Of a stretch of 64,000 nt of DNA, positions 32,700 to 43,889 are shown in pieces. Source of the stretch: Piezodorus guildinii (lineage: Eukaryota > Arthropoda > Insecta > Hemiptera > Pentatomidae). The notes under the pieces are model-generated. The model searched no databases. It was given only the letters and a program-made list of their open reading frames with translations, and was not told the origin of the DNA. Both the position numbers and the translations under genes were made by a program. Position 1 is the stretch's first letter; every line of letters begins with the position of its first letter. Where the stretch lies: contig CM041292.1 of NCBI GenBank assembly GCA_023052935.1, positions 109,417,147 through 109,481,146 on the forward strand, written 5' to 3'.

Positions 32700-35600
32700 G
32701 ATTTTTTTTTTTTAATAATAAGACTAGTAATTTAGACGTGCAATGTAACTTTGCATGAAAGCAAAAGATTTTTATCTTTTTATCTAGCTGAAAAACGTAA
32801 TGCAGAAAGACAAAATAGTGAATTTTAATGATTGATCCAGAAATTAATTTATATTTTTAGATTTTGTAATACCTTTATTTATATAAAACATGAGGGAGAG
32901 TGACGAGAAGCCGTTTAAAAGAAGTGACTGTATATGTAATAGTTTATTCAATGAAACATATGAATCTATCGAAACATAAATTTAAATAATTGTTTAATCT
33001 TTTTAGCTCGATTTTATTCATTTTTTTTTCATTAATAAAATTCTTTGATTGATTTTAACAACAGGTAAACAGAAGTAAAACTAGGGTGTTGCGACAAATT
33101 GAATTTTTAAAATTCAATGATACACAGTAGTTAGTAAAATATATAAATACAATTGTACATATAAAGCTTACAGTCTACAAAATACCAATCAAGGTTAAAA
33201 AAAAAAATATCATATGTTTAGACACAATGCAGCAAATCTCAAGATAAAGTGTTACATCAAGAAGCGATAGAAGCTCTCTCCAAGACATCCAAAGATATGC
33301 TAATGCACTTTGTCTGCATATATATTACTTCTTTTTTGCCTGTCCTTAGCAGAGGTGCCCAGAAGGGGAGAGCGAATGGAAGAGAAAGATAAACGAAGCG
33401 AACAGCGTCGTAAAAATTTCTGGGGGTGAAAAGGTAGATCTTTCTTCATCGGCAGGGAAGATTTAAAAGAGTAAATAAAATAAAAACAGTACCCAAAATT
33501 TAATTAAATAAATGGTAGCTCAGCCGAAATAGGGCAGACCAGAAAAATGTTTTTCTGTAGTATATTTAGATGCAACCCGTTTTTCTAGTCTCTGAACTTC
33601 AACATCAAGATTATTTCTTAATATATTCATCTAAATAACATCAACACGATCAAACTCTTTCGTTTTTTTTTTACTGAGACTGCTGTCTTAGTTAATAGAC
33701 CATTATATATCATAGCTAAATAACATTCACGTAGGTACAAAACATGTTTTTCTCTAAGACGCTAAAACGCGCTGAAAAAGAATCAATATTCTCATGTTGA
33801 ATACCGATGTAGATATATGAATGTTACAAACATATTTAGTGTGAAATAGTTTTACAGAATATAATGGTGATATTACAGAAAGATAAAGATTACTTTAGTA
33901 AATAAGACCCCAACACTTCCCGTAAGTACTTGGTTTTGTTATTAGTCAATCTATTTTTTGTATAACCTTAATTTTTTATTCATTCTTCTTAACCATCTTC
34001 TTAGTATCAATCATGCCTGCTACTCTTTTTCGGTTTTAGATATTTTTTCTGGATATTTTTGCAAAAACGTTAGCCAAATTCCAAGTATGGCACCCTTGGG
34101 AGTTCTCGTTGTTTTAAAATATCAGAATTACTATCGTTTAATAGATCTGTGGGCTTCCCTCACAGTTTAAATAGCTGTTTGGTGTTCTAAAAATTGAGTT
34201 ATTAGTAGTTACACTGAGGAGGTCAGGAATCGAAATTATCTTAATTTCTTTTGAACGAGATTTTTTCCTTTTATCACTGTTTATCATTGTATCATCTTTT
34301 AATGTATCTTTCCTACTTAATTCACATGTCTCAATGCCTCCATTCTAAGCAGCTTTCTTAAGGAGATCTTTATTCTATTCGATCACAAAATCATGGAACT
34401 TGGTATATTTATTATATATCTAGAAAACTATTGCAACTAGGTATACAGTACTCATTGAAAATTGAAAAATTTTATCTTGTAAAAGATCTATATTATATAT
34501 ACGAGTATACACAATTAGAATGTTAAAGAAACTTTTCATAACCAAAATCGACTTTACTACAAAAGTATTGAGAGTTCACCCATTTTCTTTTTTTAAACTC
34601 AATTAATCAATATGTGATTAAATGATCATTAAACTCCGGTTGGCTTGATCGGATAGTCTAGAAGGGCTTTCAAAATTTCAATTTATTGTTCCCCCTTATG
34701 TCTTACATCTTAAACTATCTATACATTACCTTTAATTTTATTATTTAAGTAATCAACTCTCACCAATTGTAGTAGGAATAAAAAAAAAATGTATAAAATA
34801 AAAATGAGAAAGAACTTATTTGTAAAAAAAAAAAAAAAGGAAAAAACAAAAAATATAGTGAATAGTGAAAACAAAACATTTTTCTAGGTTTACATTTTTT
34901 CAATGTGAAATATACTGCCTTACACAGTCGGCAAATGTTATGAAGATTGACGAAAACCGCATAAACCTAACTAACTATTGAAGATCATGACATAAATAAT
35001 CTTATGTCACGTTATTTAATCAAAAGTAAATAAATAAGTAAGGATGAGAGGGAAAGATTTCCAAGTGAAGATATTACTTAAAAATGAGTATACCCTAGCA
35101 GATCGTTGTGGTAAATATATCGTTATTTCTGTTTGGTTACTTAGTTTTTAGACATTTTTAACTATATGAAACCTGATCCTTGAAAAAACAAAAGTTTGAT
35201 GAGGGTTTTAGGCTAATTAACCCCTAGAGTTTCAGTAAAGACTTCTGCTAGGAGGGAGGTGGTGCACTGCGCAACCCTGCCTCGTCTCCTTAGGCCTTGT
35301 CCTTCTACCCTTCCAGCTTACTCCAGCAGATGTTCGATAGCTTATTCTCAACTCTCCTACTCCAAACATGCAAGCAACAGGCCAAAATCTCGAAGCGAAA
35401 ATAGGTTATTTTTTATATACCTATTAATATTGAACTTTCTCACTTAAAATAGGTATTATAATTATAAACCATATCAATTATAAATATAATATAAGTAAAT
35501 AAAGTGTTATAACTAAGCAATAAAAGACAAATCAATTTTAGTGTGAATTTGAGTACACTGAGCAATTTAATTGAATTGTATTTAATATACTTTCTAATAG

Positions 35601-36700
35601 CTGAGCTTCAGTATGTTTTATTATTATTATTTTTTTTTTTTTGGAGGTTTAATGTAAACTATGGTTTTAAATAAACCATCAAATTTTTTATTTTTATGTA
35701 TAAAGTAATTGTTTTATTTTTCTTTATTCTTATCATAAGTTGCTTTTTTGTATTTTTATGTATGAATTAATTTATTTTATTCTGTTTTTCTCAGTTACTA
35801 ATTTTTAAAATTTTATTTTGGTTTGGTTTATGTTATATCACAATGTTCATGATATTATAAGGTAAATTTTATGACTGTAATATGACCACCGGTTTTTTAT
35901 TTGGGCTAAGTAATAGAAAAATACTTGATAAATAACAGAAATGACGATAGAAAACTACATTCTAAATTAATATAATAAAGAATTAAAAAATATATTAAAA
36001 TTTAAAATACAATAACAAAAAAGAAAGAAATAAAGAAATTTATTAATATATCAATATGAGTAAATCGAGAAAAGAAAATGAATATAGCTAACAAAAGTAT
36101 AAAAACATGAAAGAAAACCGAATAATCAAATAGAAAATGAACAGAAATTATTAAGTATAGTTAACAGATAATAATATAGAAAATGGAAAGCAAATATGAA
36201 GTAAAAAGGTGATCGTATATTAATTTAAAAGGAAATATGCTCATTAAAAAGTCTTATAGAATAATAAATAATAATAAGCAGTAATAGAGTAAAAAAAATT
36301 AATAGGAGGTTGTATCTGACCTCTCCTCAAAGTATTTAACAGAGCAGTCAAAACAAGAGGCGCATTAGGTGGTGTCGCATTCGGTACGTGAAAATAGTTA
36401 TACGATTGAATAAAAATCTTGAATATATTTAAAAAATTACTAAAGTATATCAAAGGCTATGTAATGAGTATTTAAATTAAAAGACCCGCAACATGGATCT
36501 AAAAATTGATTAGTAAATATGTTTTTACTATTTACTAATATTTTATGACCACCACCCGAATCATCTCATCTTTCATAATTATATATTTTTTTCAAATACA
36601 TCAGTTGTATAATATGTGTAGATAAATTCCTATAAAATCTTTTTGTTCACTACGAATATGTTAGATAAGAGGATAAAAAGAAAAAATACTATTTGGATTT
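32700..36700. other. Long AT-rich stretch without supported genes
   Basis: Contains a diverged DR1 terminus at about 33,030-33,095. A plus-strand frame at 33,958-34,170 is only weakly coding-like (MAPLGVLVVLKYQNYYRLID). A GC patch at 35,250-35,400 has no convincing frame. A very AT-rich, T-run- and A-run-rich block lies at 35,440-36,240. No transposon domain was recognised. Confidence 0.35.
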
Positions 36701-36734
36701 TATATATACGTATAATAATAATAATAATAAATTC

Positions 36735-37345
36735 TATATTTATTCTGGGACAAGTCCCTTTTGAATAATTTTACAAAATATACAAACAGAACTTTAGTGT
36801 CTTAGAGTAAAAACATAAAACAAACAAAAAATAATAGAAAATTAAAAAGTGAACAATAGTGATACATTAAAAGGTAGCTTCTAATAGTAATAATTCTAAT
36901 CAATAATAACAAAACTAGACAAAAGTATATTATATTTTAATTAAAAGTGCTTTACTTTTTTAATGTTAAATTATTGAAATAATATAGTTAAATATACAGG
37001 TCCACCACAATGTAAGATGTTGCATTTAAATTATTGTTTCTATATATTTTATTTAACTAATTTAAATTGAATTTGCAAATCTATTTATGGCTCTTTGAAA
37101 ATTGAATAGAGAGGAAGTGGTCGAATAGACGGGATTAGAAGGTCTGAAGAGTATCAGAATGTCGGATATATGAAGGAATGGAATTCCATACGAAAGAGGA
37201 GCGGATTAGGAATTATCTGTCGAAGGCTGCAGTTCGATGAGGCGCCACGTACAGGTCTGAAGGCCGTGAACGAGTGTTGCGGGAATGAATGGAGGATTTG
37301 AATGAAAACATATCTGAGATGTAAGATGGGCGGCTTATTATGTGA
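36735..37345 (-). pseudogene. CR1-like LINE relic, 3' end with (TTA)n tail
   Basis: The minus strand reads SYISDMFSFKSSIHSRNTRS, PSDLYVAPHRTAAFDR, then SSFVWNSIPSYIRHSDTLQTF with one stop: the C-terminus of the same LINE type as at 1,050-1,950. The 3' end is GGACTTGTCCCAGAATAAAT followed by a TTA microsatellite (36,714-36,731 on the plus strand as ATAATAATA). A microsatellite tail is normal for CR1/L2-like elements. It is 5' truncated near 37,345. Confidence 0.7.
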
Positions 37346-37453
37346 CATTTGATGTATAAAAACTATCAAATCGATATATGCATTTATTATTTTTATAATC
37401 TAATTTTTTTTTTTATTCGCACCTGTCAATCACTGTTGAAAATTAGCAATTTA

Positions 37454-37636
37454 GAAGTAAGGTATATTTATGGGAGAAGTTGGTTCAGGGTGCAGTCAAT
37501 AGAATATACAATTAAGTATAAACATAACTGACAAATTAAATAAATTAAGTTTATGCTTAATTTTGAGTTCTATTGACTGCACTCTAAACCAACTTCTTCA
37601 TTATATACACACAGTAGACCATTCCCACCTTACTTC
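37454..37636 (+). mobile_element. Fold-back element, second copy of the 6.1-kb family
   Basis: The arms carry GGTTCAGGGTGCAGTCAATA and its near-complement, plus TTAAGTATAAAC against GTTTATGCTTAA. The outer ends GAAGTAAGGT (37,454-37,463) and ACCTTACTTC (37,627-37,636) form a perfect 10-bp terminal inverted repeat. The central hammerhead-like segment of the 6.1-kb copy is missing. Confidence 0.6.
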
Positions 37637-37792
37637 ATAAGGCATATTTTATTTAATATTTTATTTTGTTGTTGAAATATTTAACATATTACCAACTCAA
37701 AGATAGTGTGGTTTCAATCATATATATCTATATATATATATGTGTGTGTGTGGGTGTGTGTGAGAGCGTTCGTTGACATTGAGGAGGGAAGC

Positions 37793-38044
37793 TTAAACGT
37801 TTCCATTAGCTACAGAGCGCTTCATATCGCCGAGCCTCTCCTGAAATTGTGACAGGAAGATCATGACAAGGCAGCAGATGAGAGTACCTCCAAGAGGTCT
37901 CCACTTCAGCTCTACACTGTAATTTCCTCTTTTTACTATCTTATTAATATATCCACCTTTCATTAAACACTTAAGCTCATGTCCATACGTATCAAATGAC
38001 ATTATTTTTATTAAGGCCGAGTATGCGATAGCGTAGTAATCTTA
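37793..38044 (-). CDS. Exon-like frame, single-pass membrane protein, unidentified
   Basis: Open frame after an in-frame TAA and a weak acceptor (CAATAAG). An ATG at 38,002 would start a 69-codon protein ending in TAA at 37,793. The peptide reads YINKIVKRGNYSVELKWRPL, then a hydrophobic segment GGTLICCLVMIFL and a polar end QFQERLGDMKRSVANGNV. Base composition is clearly less AT-rich than the flanks, and no transposon similarity is apparent. It could be a complete small protein or a last exon. I do not recognise it. Confidence 0.35.
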
Positions 38045-38800
38045 TTGACCTCTTAGTCGCATGGCGCAGGTATAAATCTGGGATAGGCGGATAATAAAAT
38101 ATTTGAATGTAATGATACACCCGTTGTTTTAAGCTTAACCTTTTCATTCAACTTAAAATAGGTTCATTATATGATAACTCGTCACGTTAGTCATTAATGC
38201 ATAGGAATGGTCGTAAAACACCGAAGATTTATGCATAGGTAAACATATACTATTATAATTACCTATTACTTATGTTAAGAATTAAATACTCATTTTTTTA
38301 TCTTCTGCAGTGTGTAATTTATTTTTGTTTTTATTATATCAAGTAAGTGCAAAGGCTTTTGTTTGATTATCAATCAACTGTAAAGTGACCGCTGGGCAGG
38401 GAGCAATGAGTCGCTCGTGAGATTGGATTTTTTTAAAGTTGGTTGTCAATAACTGTCTAAATTATTCGTATATTCTGTAATCACTTGTGACCAAGATTAT
38501 TAAAGAATTCTTGCAGGAATCGGAGTAGGATTTGCCTAAGGAAGTGAAGAAATAGCATCGCATACAGAGAGGGAAGGAAGTAATTACAAAAAGAAGGAAT
38601 CATGCATAAACAGTATATTTTGTTATTTTTGATTAATAAAAGTTTTATTTATGTTTTCTCCATTTTTATTTTATTCATTTATCCTTAATGGAATTAAACT
38701 AATCGACCTAATTCAGCGATTCAGAATAACGACCCTTTAGAGGCCACGAGAAAAAGCGTTTTTGCTCCTCTTTCCAACAACTTTTAATCCTTACGAGTTT
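38045..38800. promoter_or_regulatory. Possible conserved non-coding block
   Basis: Within 38,350-38,600 the sequence is unusually complex for this region and includes TTTGATTATCAATCAA (a palindromic homeodomain/Exd-like site) and GTGACCGCTGGGCAGGGAGC, with no open frame. The call rests on composition and motifs only. Confidence 0.2.
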
Positions 38801-38819
38801 TGAATACGTTCATAATTAA

Positions 38820-40020
38820 GTTATAGGCGTACATATAAGTAAAATTTGTTATTTTTTTATTCTGTTTTATAAGTAATTTCGGTGTACTAATCTGAAACTT
38901 TACAATTTAGTATTTTTCTTATAGGCTTATATATAAGCAAAATTTCATTTATTTTTTATAATTAATAGCGGTGTCTTGACTATGAATTTCATAATAACTG
39001 AGTTGTTGAATTAAAAAAATTTTAATTGCCCTCCATTTTTATAGTAATAGGCTTATGTAACGACGTTGTAGTGCAAAAATCATCATCGGATGCTCTGGTA
39101 TTTCGCACCAAATTTCGAAAAAAGAAATGGTGCAATAGCTTCTGAGAAAAACCGCGCGTTGAGTACGTCGTTCGGCGAACGGTTGAGAATTTTTTTTATA
39201 TTCATTATTTGTGAACTACGTATCTTAAAAAAAAAAAAAAAAAACCCTCAAAGTTCGAGGAAGAGGTACTTTTTGTTTTTATTTTTGGTCGGTAACAAAG
39301 ATTCATTATAAATAAAACGAATTTAAAATATATTTTAATATTTATAAAAAAAAAAAAAAACCTAACGAAAAGACGTTCTGTGTACTATCTTTCCTCTTAC
39401 GTGATATGTTATTATTTTGTTGTCACAATTCTGCTGACAGGTGCTAATAAATACATGAAGTGAAAACAAATATATATTTTTTTAAATCCAATATTATGGT
39501 TTATTATTTTCAACCAAAAAAAAATAAAATAAAAATAAAAAAATAATCACAGCTCTTTAAAATTTTAGGGCTTATATTTCAAGATAAGTAGAATCCGAAT
39601 TAGGAATAATAAAAAATCCGTTTGTCAATTGTACGCGATTCGCGGCATTTCTCCGAAAATACTGGACCGATTTTGTTTTTAAATCAGCAAAAAATACTAG
39701 TGCTTCCAACGATAATCCCAACATTTAGACGTTATTTTTATAATTAAATTATTCTATAATTATAATTCCCATTAGTTTTAATTTAAATAGCGGCCGACTA
39801 ACTATGATTTAGTTCAATTACTCAGTTATTTTTGGAGATAGAGAAAAATTTTATTAAAGTTTGTTAACCGAGGGACTGTGAATAATTATGAAAAAAAAAA
39901 GTAAAAAAAAAAAGAAAAGAAACAAAAATTGAAATTTGACCCATAAATACTCCTATAACTCAGTTATGTGGAATTATATGTTATATAACTCCATATGTTA
40001 AGATGGAGAAAAAAGTACTG
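38820..40020. repeat. Dispersed repeat DR2, two copies in opposite orientation
   Basis: A forward copy (38,820-39,310) shows TTATAGGCGTACATATAAG, AATAACTGAGTTGTTGAATT and CCCTCAAAGTTCGAGGAAGAGG. A reverse copy (about 39,530-40,020) shows CGCGGCATTTCTCCGAAAAT, CCAACGATAATC and AACTCAGTTATGTGG. The two face each other. Confidence 0.6.
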
Positions 40021-40251
40021 AGTTTTAGGATAAGGACAAAGTGACAAAAAAAACAATTGAAATCCTGCTTGTATATACACGTGTTTATTTATTTCCTACA
40101 AAACAAAAAAAGAATAATATAAATCGATTTAGAAATAGCAGAGATATATTGTTTTGTGATTTTTCATATTTGTTAATTGCTATTAAACAGCTATATAAAC
40201 AGTTAGACCCTAATATAGTAATTTTGATATAATAAACCATTATGTAATAAT

Positions 40252-40780
40252 TTGCAGCATTTATTTCTTTATACGGATTGGAAGGCCCGTTATAGTTGTT
40301 TTTTATTTTATTGTCAATATAAAATAAATCGTATAACAGAATCCTATATTCTATGGTACACAACACTAGATTTTGTTCAATATAAACGCAATAAATACAT
40401 GTTTGGTAGTATTGGACAAATTGTGACTAATTGTTCTTTCGAAAAAGTTGACCGAACGGCTGTATCGGAGCTCTTTGACAACTTGCAAAAAAGGATCATG
40501 ATTTATTCCTTGGAGATATGTGTAAAACATGACAGGATCGGAGACCAGCTGGTCCCAACTCCTTACGAATAGATTTCGACAGGCCGTAAATTCTGGATGA
40601 CTCATTCTCTAGTGACACTGGGGACCGCAGCACATACACCGGGCAGCTATGTTTATGAGGTCACATCCCTTGGGGGTTATTACCTGCATTTCGGAAAAGT
40701 TACAACATTAAATATTTGCAAAATGTTTTCCTTTTTAAATGCTATAACATTACGCTATAAAAAAAAGTCATTATGGTAAA
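40252..40780. other. GC-elevated block with short overlapping frames
   Basis: Both strands have frames of 60-106 codons that overlap each other. The plus-strand frame to 40,572 includes FEKVDRTAVSELFDNLQKRI, and sequence after it (CACTGGGGACCGCAGCACAT) is equally complex without a long frame. It could be an old transposon, an exon or a conserved non-coding block. I cannot decide. Confidence 0.25.
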
Positions 40781-40920
40781 ACAATTACAGTAGACGAAGA
40801 AAATGACCCGGGTTGTCAAAAAACCGATAATGTATGCTATATTAGGTGTAGATTATAGATTATTTTAGGTAAAGCTCAAAGTCTAAATATAAGAGTTTAG
40901 ATTGATAATTAACTTTACCA

Positions 40921-41066
40921 ATATTTTATTTAATTATGATGCACTACGTTTCGGTTATTTTGCCGCCTCCTGGGTGTAAGTACCCACTCACCTTAAGATA
41001 AAAATTAATCTTTGTGCCGGAAACTAATGGCTGAAACGTAGTGCATCATAATTAAATAAAATAGTG
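40921..41066 (-). mobile_element. Fold-back element with decayed hammerhead-like core
   Basis: Inverted arms at 40,921-40,958 and 41,027-41,066 share ATTTAATTATGATGCACTAC and CGTTTCGG against its complement. On the minus strand the left part reads CCAGGAGGCGG, an AT loop, then CCGAAACGTAG, resembling a hammerhead in which the CUGANGA box has two changes. Confidence 0.45.
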
Positions 41067-41171
41067 TTGTATAGTAACTCAATAATCATGCTCTAATTTG
41101 ATATGTATGATATATGATGAAAATCAAGTACATATCTAAGCCTTTTCTTATAATATTGTAATTTATGTTTA

Positions 41172-41290
41172 AAATCTACTTACGGAGTATGGCTTTGGGG
41201 CTCTACTAAGCCATCAAATTCTTCCCGCATCCAATCCTTACAATCCAAAATCCTTCGTAAAATCCTCAACGCTCCTTACTTTGTCACGAC
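41172..41290 (+). pseudogene. Jockey-clade LINE scrap
   Basis: The plus-strand frame reads VWLWGSTKPSNSSRIQSLQ and SKILRKILNAPYFVT, matching the WGTAKFSNIKRIQSFQSK region of the Jockey at 15.2-15.8 kb. Both ends are truncated. Confidence 0.65.
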
Positions 41291-41916
41291 TTATCCATAA
41301 AGTATGTGTACGCAAGGAGGATGAGACCGGAAAGGCTTTAAGTATGCATCAATCAATGAGTGCATCTCAACATAACCATAAATGGAATAGTGTTTGGTGG
41401 GAATACACATGGGAGATCGTTGTAGCTATGTATACAGAAGAGATATTAACATTAGTCGTATGTTTTCTTCTATTCATTTTCTCAGAATAAGTTCTATAAT
41501 ATTTTAACCTTAAAAACTCATTAGGCAAGTGTACAAGCCTTATAGAGAATATAAAATAGAAGTGACTAAGCTGAACTGATTTGTGACATCCTAAATTTTA
41601 GTGTCTTTTATTTATTCTAATGAATTCTCAAGTTTTTTAAAAATGTGACATAGAATAACAATTAATTTCTAAAGGTACTTTTTACGCATTCATTTTCTTT
41701 CTAAATCGTACTAAAACATTTAATTTCATTACTTTAATGTGGTGTTATTAATATAGTAAAAAACAATCCTAGATTTAAATGAGAAAATAATCAAATTAGC
41801 TGTTTTAATAATATAGTAATGAGAGATTTTCGCGCTTCCTGTTCCTACAGTATATTTAATACCTTTTGGAACTAAACTCTCAATTGTGTTGTAAATGTCT
41901 GTATATTCCAGCACTG

Positions 41917-41919
<3 letters not shown>

Positions 41920-41950
<31 letters not shown>
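41920..41950. repeat. Homopolymer A31
   Basis: Run of about 31 A ending in a G. It could be the tail of a plus-strand retro-insert, but no body is recognised upstream. Confidence 0.9.
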
Positions 41951-41952
<2 letters not shown>

Positions 41953-41973
41953 ATTATCCAAACTAGCCTAAAT

Positions 41974-42430
41974 TTAATTTTGTTTATTGATTGAAGAGCT
42001 CGTAGAAAGGAGTGAGTAACGACGATGGGAGATGCGATGATCATATATCAGCTGTAGTGGCTGTGCCCGGCGACACCTATTCTTCACCTCAAAGCCCACG
42101 TTTTTTAACGCTTTTTGTTTCGCAGCGGCTACACACTGGCCCCCAGCCAACTGGTCACCACAATTTAAATATCCTGCCAATGTCGAAAAAAAAATGGGCA
42201 GCCCATGGCCGAAAAGGGTAGCGTAGGGAGAAGAAAATAGACGAGTCCGATTATGATTGGTAATTAATGGATCTAGCCCTAATTACATATTCATTTTCGG
42301 GCCGATTACACAAGAGCCCTAATCGCTTTGTTCCAGATTTGGCTACTGCTAAGTGATTGCTGGCTCATGTTGAGATAGCCTTTGATGAATCGTTGCCAAC
42401 AGAACAGCCATCATTAATAAGCAATATAAT
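41974..42430. promoter_or_regulatory. GC-elevated block with clustered homeodomain-type sites
   Basis: Between 42,240 and 42,330 there are GGTAATTAATGG, CCCTAATTAC, GGCCGATTAC and CCCTAATCGC, i.e. TAATTA and TAATC cores within about 90 bases, next to a complex, frame-poor stretch. A minus-strand frame (42,180-41,974: LNCGDQLAGGQCVAAAKQKA) is also open, so coding cannot be excluded for the left part. An enhancer-like role is inference. Confidence 0.25.
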
Positions 42431-43490
42431 AGAGGCAAGTTTATGAAAAGCAATAAGTTTTATAAAATTATCCAGTCAATTGTTTCACTGCAATAAGTAA
42501 CAGATGTCATATAAAAAAACTGAAATGTGCATTTAAAAAATATATTTATATCTAAAAATTATTATAATTTAATTATAAAGTTAAGTTTTTTTTTAATGAC
42601 CATTCTATAAATAATCAGTTTCCTGTTATCAAGATAAGAGGCTAACATGAATAATTAAAAAAAAAATTTGTAATTTATTTATTGATGTTTGCAAATGTAT
42701 TAAAAAAACATCAAGCAAATTTGAGTATATGTTATGTATTGAGAATACTGCAGGGAGTAAGTTAATTATTAAATAATTGTAATATGAATCAAGTAAATGT
42801 TAATAAGCCTTTGCCGGCAAAAGTTTAAAAGGCGTGCACCTCCATAGGGCCTCCCAGCCATACCTCAGGAAACTTCCTAGCCCCCGGCAGGGGTACTTCC
42901 CATATCAGCCCTTTGTCCGATAACATTTCGGCAATTTCCAAAAAAAAGTATTTTTGGAAAGAAGAGGGGGTGAGGTGATGAAGGTGCGATTTTAGAACCA
43001 GAGAAGGTCAATCGAGTTCCAGCTAAAAGAGGAGTTTAAATCCAGCAAGAGAGCAGTCATGTTCCATCCCTAAGAGGAGAAGAATCAGAGAGAGAGAGAA
43101 GTCCGCCGGGGGTCAGAGAGCTGCTGGAGGATGACAGTGTTTTTAAGGTATTTCTTTATTGTAATATTGTATGGCAAGGTTAACTGTAATGCTTCTCAGT
43201 ATTCTCAGGCATAGTTTAAATTGATTGTATATGTGTCAGTTGATTATGAGTAATAGTGTCATTTACTGAAACTTGTTTACTTTAATATTTCCCTGCAACC
43301 ACCTATTGGGATTGGTAAACACCTTTAGAAAAGAATTCCAATGGTTTCAATAATATTGGCCTATAAATACATTAAATATATCAATTAATCTAGTTTTTGA
43401 AGGTACCATTGCCTTAGAAAAGCAGCCGGTCAAAAGCATAACATATAATATTAAACAAAAGCGTGTTACTTATACAGAAAGTACCGATTT
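42431..43490. other. AT-rich flanks around a GC-elevated patch
   Basis: A patch at 42,810-43,140 (GGGCCTCCCAGCCATACC, AGCCCCCGGCAGGGGTAC, AGAGAGCTGCTGGAGGATG) has no long open frame and no recognised repeat. The rest is featureless. Confidence 0.3.
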
Positions 43491-43499
43491 ACAGCACTC

Positions 43500-43660
43500 C
43501 AAAAAGTGTTCTTGATCAGTATGATTCGGGTCATCTGCTTTTTAGACACATCGGTGGATAATGAGGAATTGAGGAGGAAGCAATGATTGGAGCTAGTGAG
43601 TTAGAGTAATGATGGAGTTAGGCATGAAACGTACAGTACCTGGTTCAGGCAAAAGTGAAA
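43500..43660 (-). pseudogene. Jockey-clade LINE scrap, C-terminus
   Basis: Minus-strand text ASSSIP.YPP.CLK with a preceding SNSLAPII stretch matches the Pro/Ser-rich end of the Jockey fragments at 11.1-11.4 kb and 15.2 kb. Very short and decayed. Confidence 0.5.
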
Positions 43661-43889
43661 TAGTTATAGAATAGTAACAAAAACCATAACAACTATTGTA
43701 AAAACAGCTACATAAATTTTTACTTTTACTTACCTATATATATATTTAGTAAAGGAAAGAATTACGATCGTGATGTTTTTCTATTTTTCAACGAAAATAC
43801 AAGTTTTAAGGTCCCATGAGCCCATATAACCAAGATAGGCAAAAAGGTTTGAATGGTATGTGGTAAGCCCAGCACGAAAAAGAAAAAGT

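Noticed and set aside
33958..34170. 70-codon plus-strand frame
   Set aside because: The first half is AT-driven hydrophobic sequence. The second half is slightly protein-like but has no splice or homology support.
43760..43880. Similarity between the 43.8-kb and 61.2-kb regions (CAACGAAAATACA...)
   Set aside because: Real but short and of unknown nature; kept only as a note under DR1 rather than as a separate family.
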